From: Bacteroidales bacterium UBA1189
Lineage (GTDB): Bacteria > Bacteroidota > Bacteroidia > Bacteroidales > Bacteroidaceae
Length of the DNA: 64,000 nucleotides
Assembly (NCBI GenBank): GCA_002309805.1
Contig: DBYJ01000060.1
Coordinates: 9,326 to 73,325, forward strand
Reading direction: 5' to 3'
The translations under genes were made by a program, and so were the position numbers. Below, in pieces: positions 58,091 to 64,000 of the stretch. The notes beneath the pieces are model-generated. The model was not told the origin of the DNA. It made no database searches and was given only the letters and a program-made list of their open reading frames with translations. How positions within the stretch are numbered: position 1 is the first letter of the stretch; each line of letters starts with the position of its first letter.

Positions 58091-58921
58091 ATGAAACGCC
58101 TTTTCCTGTTATTGACTGCCGCAGTCGGTTTTGTCCTATGCTCGTTCGCACAGAGCATGATAGTCCATGAAAGCACCAACGAGACGACGGTCTATAACGT
58201 CTCTGCGGTAGATAGCGTCACGTTCAGCGACACCTCTCTCCTTCCCGAAGGCAACGTCAGCTCTACTACGGTAGAGGTGAATGGCCGCTGGTGCAGTCTT
58301 GGCACTTCCATCACATGGTATAACGATAATGTCTCTTTTGCTGGAGGCGCCTTTACGCGCGGCTATCAGGATCGCGTAATGGACAAACTCCACTTCCAAA
58401 AGCTCTTCAATCGCGGTGTCAACGCCGGCACGCTCAGCTCGGCCTACGATGCCATAGTACGCGCCGATTACTACACCATCGAGCATGGCATCAACGACTG
58501 GGGGCATTGCGTCAAAGTGGGTAGCTTCGAAGACGATTACATCGGACAGAAGGACAATACCACATTTGCCTACCAGTATCGCCGCATCATCGACCGTATC
58601 TTCAAGGTCAACAAAGGTGCCAAGGTGGTGCTTTGCACGCCGCGCAAGGCCTATGGCTTCGGCGACTACCTGCCTGCCCATTGGTACGACCCTATGGTTG
58701 CATCCGACGGTACGAAGATTTACCTGAGGGAATACGCCGACCTCATTCGTCAGATTGCCGAATATGAGGGCTTCCCCGTTGCTGACTGGTTTGCTGAGTG
58801 CGGCGGTCAGAACGACCTTTCCATGCAGTCCATCGACGTCGCCCTCCATCCCAACGACGTAGGCTATCAGCGTATGGCCAATGTTCTCATTCAGGCTCTT
58901 CAAAAGGTGATAGTGCCGTAA
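58091..58921 (+). CDS. SGNH/GDSL-type hydrolase
   Basis: A 276-residue secreted esterase-type protein from MKRLFLLLTAAVGFVLCSFA. A short N-terminal region (TVYNVSAVDSVTFSD) is a common Bacteroidales secreted-protein motif. The SGNH blocks are SLGTSITWYN (Ser nucleophile), the Gly block NRGVNAGTLSSAY, EHGINDWG (Asn) and DVALHPNDVGYQRMAN (Asp/His). It may remove acetyl or other acyl groups from glycans. The frame extends upstream into the epimerase gene, but the signal peptide fixes the ATG at 58091. A strong terminator follows. Confidence 0.87.
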   Translation: MKRLFLLLTAAVGFVLCSFAQSMIVHESTNETTVYNVSAVDSVTFSDTSLLPEGNVSSTTVEVNGRWCSLGTSITWYNDNVSFAGGAFTRGYQDRVMDKLHFQKLFNRGVNAGTLSSAYDAIVRADYYTIEHGINDWGHCVKVGSFEDDYIGQKDNTTFAYQYRRIIDRIFKVNKGAKVVLCTPRKAYGFGDYLPAHWYDPMVASDGTKIYLREYADLIRQIAEYEGFPVADWFAECGGQNDLSMQSIDVALHPNDVGYQRMANVLIQALQKVIVP

Positions 58922-58935
58922 TGCAGAAGAGAAAG

Positions 58936-58978
58936 AGTAAAGGAAAAGGTCGCCATTTCGGCGACCTTTTCCTTTACT
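58936..58978. terminator. Strong bidirectional terminator
   Basis: A perfect 19-bp stem, 58936-58954 with 58960-58978, loop of 5 nt. It separates the SGNH gene (plus) from the tRNA-Lys gene (minus) and can serve both. Confidence 0.85.
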
Positions 58979-58986
58979 CTATTAGG

Positions 58987-59060
58987 TGACCCGTTTGGGG
59001 CTCGAACCCAAGACCCCATCCTTAAAAGGGATGTGCTCTACCTACTGAGCTAACGAGTCA
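58987..59060 (-). tRNA. tRNA-Lys (anticodon TTT)
   Basis: A 74-nt cloverleaf on the minus strand. The acceptor stem TGACTCG/CGGGTCA has one G-T pair; the D arm is GCTCAGTAGGTAGAGC; the anticodon stem CATCC/GGATG encloses the loop CTTTTAA with anticodon TTT (59024-59026); the T loop is GGTTCGAGCC. The 3' CCA is not fully encoded. The promoter is at 59109-59139. Confidence 0.95.
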
Positions 59061-59108
59061 ACCTTATGTAAAAAAACTCTTCTGAGCGTTCCTTACGAAA
59101 AGCGGGTG

Positions 59109-59139
59109 CAAAATTACGCCATTTTTCGTTACCTTCAAA
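59109..59139 (-). promoter_or_regulatory. tRNA-Lys promoter
   Basis: On the minus strand TTTG (59136-59139), exactly 19 bp, TAATTTTG (59109-59116), about 48 bp before the mature tRNA 5' end. Confidence 0.72.
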
Positions 59140-59172
59140 ACTTTTCTCCCGATTTTTTAATTTTTTCAGTAT

Positions 59173-59769
59173 TCATTCCCTTGCAGCCTCCTCTATGGCC
59201 TGCTGATAGCAGACTCGGCATAGGGGCTCATACTCCATTTTCTCGCCCAGCAGGACGCGCTTTTCGCCCGCTACCAGACGATGGGAGAGGTAGGCCAGGT
59301 TGCCGCAGCGTACGCAGATGGCGTGAACCTTTGTCACTTCGTCGGCAATGGCGCAGAGGTCGGGCATGGGACCGAAGGGCACGCCGCGGAAGTCCATGTC
59401 AAGCCCGGCCACGATGACGCGGATGCCGCGGCTGGCCAATTCGTTGCAGACATCCACCAGCCCCATGTCGAAGAATTGCGCCTCGTCGATGCCCACCACC
59501 TCGATGTCCGACGAGAGCAACAGTATGCTGGCGGCGTTGTCGAGTGGGGTAGAGGCGATGGCGTTTCCCTCGTGGCTCACGACATCCTCCTCCGAATAGC
59601 GCGTGTCGATGGCTGGCTTGAAGATTTCCACCTTCTGCCTGGCAAACTGTGCGCGCTTCATGCGGCGGATGAGCTCCTCCGTCTTGCCTGAGAACATCGA
59701 ACCGCAAATCACTTCTATTCGCCCCCTGCGGCGTGTCTCGTCCATTCTGTCTTCTGAAAAGCTGATCAT
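59173..59769 (-). CDS. tdk: Thymidine kinase
   Basis: A 198-residue type II thymidine kinase of the nucleoside salvage pathway. The P-loop is VICGSMFSGKTEELIRRMKR, the Walker B-type block is EVVGIDEAQFFD, and the zinc site uses CVRCGNLAYLSH and PLCRVCYQ. The start MISFSEDRMDETRRR at 59769 is preferred: an upstream ATG at 59817 lies before the promoter box TATTTTTG (minus, 59788-59795). It is divergent from rsmI. Confidence 0.95.
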   Translation of the reverse strand: MISFSEDRMDETRRRGRIEVICGSMFSGKTEELIRRMKRAQFARQKVEIFKPAIDTRYSEEDVVSHEGNAIASTPLDNAASILLLSSDIEVVGIDEAQFFDMGLVDVCNELASRGIRVIVAGLDMDFRGVPFGPMPDLCAIADEVTKVHAICVRCGNLAYLSHRLVAGEKRVLLGEKMEYEPLCRVCYQQAIEEAARE

Positions 59770-59802
59770 GATGTCTTTTATTTTCCGCAAAAATACTAAA
59801 TA

Positions 59803-59890
59803 AATCCCAATTCGCAATTCCTAATGCACTATTTTCGCAGTTCGCAATTTATTTTTCATTTTTCATTCTTCATTCTTCATTTTTTATATT
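59803..59890. repeat. CATTCTT / CAATTC heptamer tract between tdk and rsmI
   Basis: AT-rich DNA with units such as TTCATTTTTCATTCTTCATT at 7-bp spacing (59850-59882). A reverse-oriented version at about 19950-19987 encodes the N-terminus of the lysoplasmalogenase. The rsmI frame also runs open through this tract (IFHFSFFILHF), but the family start lies after it. Confidence 0.6.
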
Positions 59891-59901
59891 ACCTTCGCCG
59901 C

Positions 59902-60567
59902 ATGTTATACCTTGTACCCACCCCCGTCGGCAATCTGGAGGATATGACTCTCCGTGCTATCCGCATCCTGAAGGAGGCTGACCTGATACTCTGCGAGGAC
60001 ACCCGCACGAGCGGCATCCTGCTCAAGCACTTCGACATTCAGGGCCGGCTGATGAGCCACCATAAGTTCAACGAGCATCAGACCGTCGCTCCCCTCATCG
60101 AGCGTCTGCGTGGTGGCGAGACCGTCGCCCTCATTACCGATGCCGGCACGCCTGGCATCAGCGACCCGGGCTTTCTGCTTGTCCGCGAGTGTGCACGGGC
60201 GGGTATCGACGTGCAATGTCTCCCTGGTGCTACCGCCTTCGTGCCTGCGCTGGTTGCCTCGGGGCTGCCCTGCGACCGTTTCTGCTTCGAGGGCTTCCTG
60301 CCGCAGAAGAAAGGGCGTCAGACGCGCCTTGCCGCCCTTGCCGACGAGCCGCGCACCCTCATCTTCTACGAAAGCCCCTATCGTGTCGTCCGCACCCTCA
60401 CGCAGTTTGTCGAGTTCTTCGGCTCCGAGCGCCCCGTCTGCGTCTGCCGCGAAATCTCCAAACTTCACGAGGAGTCCGTCCGCGGCACCCTTGCCGAAGT
60501 GCTTGCCCATTTTACCGCTACCGAACCAAAGGGAGAAATCGTTATCGTTGTGGGAGGAAGAGAATGA
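59902..60567 (+). CDS. rsmI: 16S rRNA (cytidine-1402-2'-O)-methyltransferase
   Basis: A 221-residue SAM-dependent methyltransferase of the tetrapyrrole-methylase fold acting on 16S rRNA C1402. MLYLVPTPVGNLEDMTLRAI, LCEDTRTSGILLKHF, LITDAGTPGISDPGFLLVRE and VCREISKLHEESVRGTL are the family blocks. The ATG at 59902 is chosen because the family sequence begins there; upstream sequence is a heptamer repeat. A weak TACCTTCG box at 59889-59896 would give a nearly leaderless mRNA. The stop overlaps the HAD gene start (ATGA). Confidence 0.95.
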   Translation: MLYLVPTPVGNLEDMTLRAIRILKEADLILCEDTRTSGILLKHFDIQGRLMSHHKFNEHQTVAPLIERLRGGETVALITDAGTPGISDPGFLLVRECARAGIDVQCLPGATAFVPALVASGLPCDRFCFEGFLPQKKGRQTRLAALADEPRTLIFYESPYRVVRTLTQFVEFFGSERPVCVCREISKLHEESVRGTLAEVLAHFTATEPKGEIVIVVGGRE

Positions 60568-61259
60568 AATACACATGCCTCTTCCTTGACCTCGACAATA
60601 CGGTCTATGACTTCTCGGCCAGCAGCCGCGAGGCCTACAGCGAGGTCTATCGGGCAATGGACTACGACCGCTTCTTCCCCTCTTTCGACGCTTACTTCGC
60701 CCTCTACGAACCGCGCAACGCCGAGCTCTGGACGCTCTACAACGCAGGCCGCATCACCAAGGAGCAGCTGAATGCCGAGCGTTACCTCCATCCCCTGCGC
60801 ATGGCGGGCGTGGAGGATGCTGGGCAGATTTCGCAGGAGTTCTTCCGCCGCGCTATGGAGGTACTCCCCACGAAGGGCATCCTTGTCCCCCACGCCCTCG
60901 ATGCCCTCCGCTACCTCCGTCCCCGCTATCGCCTCTACATCCTCAGCAACGGCTTTACCGAGTTGCAGACGCGCAAGATGCAGTCGGCAGGCATCGCGGA
61001 GTTCTTCGATGGCGTGGTGCTCTCGGAGGACGTGGGCATCAATAAGCCCGACCGCCGCCTCTTCGACCATGCCCTGCGCGTTGCCGGCATCCCCGTCGCC
61101 GAGGCCCTGATGATAGGCGACGACTTTGCCGTCGATATCGTCGGCGCCCATGCTGCCGGGTGGGACCAGATGTACTACAATCCCCGCGCCCTCACCGGCC
61201 TCCCTTTCGCCCCCACCTACGAAATCCGCTCGCTTGCCGATATCCGCTGTTATCTTTGA
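60564..61259 (+). CDS. HAD-superfamily hydrolase, YjjG-type nucleotidase
   Basis: A 231-residue HAD phosphatase with a helical cap. Motif I is CLFLDLDNTVYDF, motif II LYILSNGF, motif III GINKPDRRLF and motif IV ALMIGDDFAVDIVGAH. YjjG relatives dephosphorylate pyrimidine and non-canonical nucleotides, which would match its place near thymidine kinase, although the substrate is not proven. It is translationally coupled to rsmI by an ATGA overlap. The upstream extension of its frame lies over rsmI and is not real. Confidence 0.9.
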   Translation: MKYTCLFLDLDNTVYDFSASSREAYSEVYRAMDYDRFFPSFDAYFALYEPRNAELWTLYNAGRITKEQLNAERYLHPLRMAGVEDAGQISQEFFRRAMEVLPTKGILVPHALDALRYLRPRYRLYILSNGFTELQTRKMQSAGIAEFFDGVVLSEDVGINKPDRRLFDHALRVAGIPVAEALMIGDDFAVDIVGAHAAGWDQMYYNPRALTGLPFAPTYEIRSLADIRCYL

Positions 61260-61380
61260 GATTCTGATATCTGAAGGTATTACCAAATCTCCAATCACTA
61301 CTTTTTTCTTGCGGAGAAAACGAGTTATAAAAAAAGCTCAGAAATAGTGCGTCATTCGTGCAGAGTAAGGGAATAAAAGT

Positions 61381-61487
61381 TTTTCACTGCAATGAAAACT
61401 TTCTTTCACTGCAATGAAAACTTTCTTTCACTGCGATGAAAACTTTCTTTCACTGCAATGAAAACTTCTTTTCATTGCGATGAAAAT
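61381..61487. repeat. Five tandem 22-bp palindromic units, TTTCACTGCAATGAAA type
   Basis: Units begin at 61381 (partial), 61400, 61422, 61444 and 61466 with a 22-bp period. Each holds a near-palindrome TTTCAYTGCRATGAAA separated by ACTTTC. The gap 61260-61691 holds this array, the GH76 promoter and no gene. Confidence 0.88.
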
Positions 61488-61632
61488 ATCGTAAACTCCT
61501 ATTCCTTTATTGCAGACGTAGCTCAAAACGCTGAATAATAAACAATCCCACTTGAATTATCAAAATCATTTTATACTATGTTCAATAAAGCATGATTTCA
61601 CCATTACTTTGAATGAGAAAAATATAGAATAT

Positions 61633-61663
61633 TTTGCCGTATAGAAAAAAATGTCTATCTTCG
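61633..61663 (+). promoter_or_regulatory. Promoter of the GH76 gene
   Basis: TTTG (61633-61636), exactly 19 bp, TATCTTCG (61656-61663), about 28 bp before the ATG at 61692. Confidence 0.7.
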
Positions 61664-61691
61664 CACCGTCAAACCTATAAGATTGAAGGCT

Positions 61692-63746
61692 ATGTTGAAA
61701 CGTGTTTCTGCTATACTCATTCTCCTGATGGCTGTACGTGGCCTGTATGCCTTGAACGAGGGCAGCCAATATCGGATTTCGCTTGGCAGCAGAGCCTTGT
61801 TCGTCGAGAACGGCAGCCTGGCAGACGGCTCGAACGTGCTGCTTTGGCCCGACACGAAGGTGGCTGCACAACGTTGGATGCTGGAGGTTTCCGACGAAGG
61901 ATACTCCCTCCTCAACGTCCATTCCGCCAAGTACCTCGCTCCCTATGGCGTCCGCAAGGCGGGCACGCGCGTCTCGCAACGTAGCGCCTCGTCTTCGCAA
62001 AGGCAATGGTCGCTCACGCCCGTAGAAGGGGAGGAGGACACCTACACAATTGGCATGTTCACTACCGCATACGGCATGGTGCTGATGAGCGCTACCGGCA
62101 CGGAGCAAGGCGCGAGACTGGAACTGGTGGATGAGGCTGATGCCGATCCTTCGCTCACGCATTGGAAAGTGGAGGAGATGAATGACGTCGAGACGGCATT
62201 CAGCGAGCAGATGAGAGATGACATCGTGGACAGCTTTATGAAACAGTATTACCACAACGCCAGCACGGGACATGTCCTTGGGGGCGGCGGATGGTGGGGC
62301 GATGCCGAGATGTTCGAGACGCTCCTCGATGCCTTCGAGACTACCGGAGACACCAAGTACAAGACCTATTTTGACGAACTCTACAAGAACTTCGTCTCGC
62401 GCAACGGCACGGATTGGAGCGGCAATTCCTACAACGACGATATCACCTGGATGGTCTTGGCCTGCATCAGGGCTTACCGCTTCTTCGGAACCGGCAACTA
62501 TCGTGCCTATGCGAAGGCGAATTTCGACAAGATGTACAAGCGCGCCCAATGCTATCCGGCAGGAATGCTCCGTTGGTGCGAGGGCAAGGACGGCACGAAC
62601 TCCTGCATCAACGGCCCTGCCATCGTGGCTGCCTGCTACCTCTTCGAGGCGCTGGGCGATTCCTCGTATCTCGAAAAGGCCAAGGCTACCTATGCCGGGC
62701 AGCGCAAGTACCTTTTTGTTCCCTCTTCGGGGCGTGTCTATGATAGCGGGGTGTGGTCGGGCAATACCTTCCGTGTCGGTAACGAGTGGAGTTCTACCTA
62801 CAATCAGGGCACGATGCTTGGTGCGGCAATAAAACTGTGGCGTTTGACGGGCGATGAACAGTATCTGAAGGATGCCCGCAACGTCTACCAATGGAGTTTC
62901 CAAAACCTGACGGACAAATCGACGCGCGTCATCAATGTCTGCCAGACGGTTAACGGCGACCTCTGCGGCTTCAAGGGCATCTTCATGCGCTATGCCCGGC
63001 TTTTTGCAGAGGAGGATGACCGTCCCGATGTGCTCGAATGGATTGCCAAGAATGCCTTCTTCGCCTATCAGAACCGTAATTCAAAAGGGGTGATTTGGTC
63101 GAAATGGCTGACAAAGACGGCCGAGAATCTCCGTGATGGCGACAAGAACATCACCAACGATGCTTTTGGCGCTTCCACAGCGGTATCGGCAGCGGCTAAC
63201 GCGCACGTGGGTACCTTATATTATAAAGATGCCTTCAGCCCTATCAGCGTGAGGGATTTCAACGACATCCGCTATATGCAGCTGACAGCCGACGCTACGG
63301 AGACCGACGACCTCGTGACGACGTTTGCCACGAAGGAGGATGCCTACGTCTGCTTCAAGAATGTGCAGTTTGCCGAGCGCGAGGCTACGCTCGTGGCTTT
63401 CCGGGCTAACGCGGCAAACGCCACATCTCGTGTGACGGTCTATTTGGACGGCCTTGCTCCTGAGTGTAAAGTGGCGGAAAGCGATGTGTTGCCTGAAGGA
63501 TGGAATACGACTACGCTGCCCATCCCGCCCACGATGGGCACGCATACCGTATATTGGGTTGTGCAGAGGTCGGGAAAGGTGGCCTTTCGTGCTATCTGGT
63601 TTGGCGATGCTACAGCCGCTCGCCCCTTGGAATCCGCAAATGCTGCGCCTCAGGCTTCTTCTTGCTATGATTTGGAAGGACATCAGTTGTCTGAACTTCA
63701 TGGTGGCATCGTCATCATGGATGGACGCAAAATCTTGGTCAGATAG
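61692..63746 (+). CDS. Secreted glycoside hydrolase family 76 (alpha-1,6-mannanase-like) protein
   Basis: A 684-residue secreted protein. The signal peptide MLKRVSAILILLMAVRGLYA is followed by a ricin-type lectin-like region (about residues 22-155: YRISLGSRALFVENGSLADG, TTAYGMVLMSATGTEQGARL), then a GH76 (alpha/alpha)6 domain (about 170-520). The catalytic Asp pair lies in GNSYNDDITWMVLACIRAY. A beta-rich region follows, and the tail CYDLEGHQLSELHGGIVIMD with a final GRKILVR resembles the C-terminal tail of the protein at 24559. GH76 enzymes cut alpha-1,6-mannan backbones of fungal cell walls or mannolipids. A TTG at 61683 is a less likely start. Confidence 0.9.
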   Translation: MLKRVSAILILLMAVRGLYALNEGSQYRISLGSRALFVENGSLADGSNVLLWPDTKVAAQRWMLEVSDEGYSLLNVHSAKYLAPYGVRKAGTRVSQRSASSSQRQWSLTPVEGEEDTYTIGMFTTAYGMVLMSATGTEQGARLELVDEADADPSLTHWKVEEMNDVETAFSEQMRDDIVDSFMKQYYHNASTGHVLGGGGWWGDAEMFETLLDAFETTGDTKYKTYFDELYKNFVSRNGTDWSGNSYNDDITWMVLACIRAYRFFGTGNYRAYAKANFDKMYKRAQCYPAGMLRWCEGKDGTNSCINGPAIVAACYLFEALGDSSYLEKAKATYAGQRKYLFVPSSGRVYDSGVWSGNTFRVGNEWSSTYNQGTMLGAAIKLWRLTGDEQYLKDARNVYQWSFQNLTDKSTRVINVCQTVNGDLCGFKGIFMRYARLFAEEDDRPDVLEWIAKNAFFAYQNRNSKGVIWSKWLTKTAENLRDGDKNITNDAFGASTAVSAAANAHVGTLYYKDAFSPISVRDFNDIRYMQLTADATETDDLVTTFATKEDAYVCFKNVQFAEREATLVAFRANAANATSRVTVYLDGLAPECKVAESDVLPEGWNTTTLPIPPTMGTHTVYWVVQRSGKVAFRAIWFGDATAARPLESANAAPQASSCYDLEGHQLSELHGGIVIMDGRKILVR

Positions 63747-63778
63747 CCCACGACTGTAGAACGTCTTTTTGACACCTG

Positions 63779-63814
63779 AAAGCCCCTTTCCCAGTCCCGG
63801 GGAGGGGCTTTTTG
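63779..63814 (+). terminator. Terminator after the GH76 gene
   Basis: AAAGCCCCTTTCCC pairs with GGGGAGGGGCTTT with a small bulge, followed by TTTTTG. Confidence 0.8.
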
Positions 63815-63864
63815 CCCCAAAATCCCACTTTTTTCCTCTTTTTTTGAAAAAAGTTGCTAAAAAG

Positions 63865-63964
63865 TTTGGTGGGTATAAAAACTTGCCGTACCTTTGTACC
63901 CGCTTTTCGGAGGAAGAGCAGAGGAACCCCCTCATAAACGAGGGTGTTTTTTTCTGCGCTCTTC
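63865..63964 (+). promoter_or_regulatory. Promoter and structured leader of a gene beyond the window
   Basis: TTTG (63865-63868), 20 bp, TACCTTTG (63889-63896). The transcript start is followed by GAAGAGC (63913-63919), which pairs with GCTCTTC (63958-63964). This outer stem encloses a second hairpin, CCCCTC...GAGGG, followed by a T run (63927-63953). It may be an attenuator or a small RNA; no gene is visible before the window end. Confidence 0.5.
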
Positions 63965-64000
63965 GAAAAAGCCTACGATCTTTGAGTTAGTTTTCCATAC

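Noticed and set aside
61381..61487. CRISPR array
   Set aside because: Five units abut with only a 6-bp invariant joiner; there are no variable spacers and no cas genes.

Overview
The window looks like a chromosome segment of a gut or rumen type Bacteroidota, order Bacteroidales, probably Prevotellaceae-like. The family level is inferred. Support comes from the Rnf operon headed by rseC, an S16 protein with a long Ala/Lys/Glu tail, a TatA/TatC system without TatB, and secreted glycan enzymes with a C-terminal tail of the YNLQGQR...IIGGKKVVIK type. At least ten promoters fit the Bacteroidota form TTTG-N19/20-TAnnTTTG. No rRNA, integrase, intact transposon or CRISPR array was seen. One tRNA (Lys, TTT) is present.

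Layout. 1-3.7 kb: rseC-rnfB-rnfC-rnfD (minus). 4-8.4 kb: tatA, a Tat-exported Gfo/Idh/MocA oxidoreductase, a DUF1080 lipoprotein, a sugar isomerase/epimerase-like lipoprotein and tatC. 8.5-11.8 kb: NhaC antiporter, a repeat-rich gap, and a membrane protein with a small winged-helix regulator. 11.8-16.7 kb: divergent GH31 and GH38-like enzymes. 16.7-19.3 kb: trpB2-cysteine synthase behind a Trp attenuator whose leader peptide has three consecutive Trp codons. 19.3-24.4 kb: lysoplasmalogenase, rpsP, a CbbX-like AAA+ ATPase and a HGSNAT-like membrane protein. 24.6-28.5 kb: a 1326-residue secreted protein with a 603-bp internal duplication. 28.5-30.3 kb: a probable mobile-element remnant among 11-bp and 21-bp tandem repeats. 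30.3-35.7 kb: a TPR lipoprotein, two small AT-rich genes and an MG2-like secreted protein. 36-42 kb: gap, mscL, a stand-alone GMP synthase ATPase subunit, a zapB-like gene, zapA and rny. 42-44.5 kb: GH29 and a PAP2 acid phosphatase. 44.5-53.7 kb: acyltransferase, ddl, rluD, PASTA protein, rpmH, efp, radC, a DUF59 protein, lpxH, an outer-membrane barrel and an endonuclease. 54-58.9 kb: a tetraheme cytochrome fused to a SUMF1/FGE-like domain, followed by a Tat-lipoprotein Gfo/Idh/MocA oxidoreductase, a Tat-lipoprotein epimerase-like protein and an SGNH hydrolase. 59-64 kb: tRNA-Lys, tdk, rsmI, a HAD hydrolase and GH76.

Three themes stand out. (1) Two clusters carry exported sugar-redox modules (Gfo/Idh/MocA plus TIM-barrel isomerase-like protein). 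One sits inside the Tat translocase genes and the other behind a membrane cytochrome fusion, which suggests extracytoplasmic sugar oxidation coupled to the quinone pool. (2) A classical Trp attenuator controls trpB2 and a cysteine synthase. (3) The segment is dense in repeats. There are palindromic GC-rich and octameric repeats inserted in frame inside several proteins, hairpins built from 7-8 bp tandem units, and an intergenic repeat that carries a complete consensus promoter.
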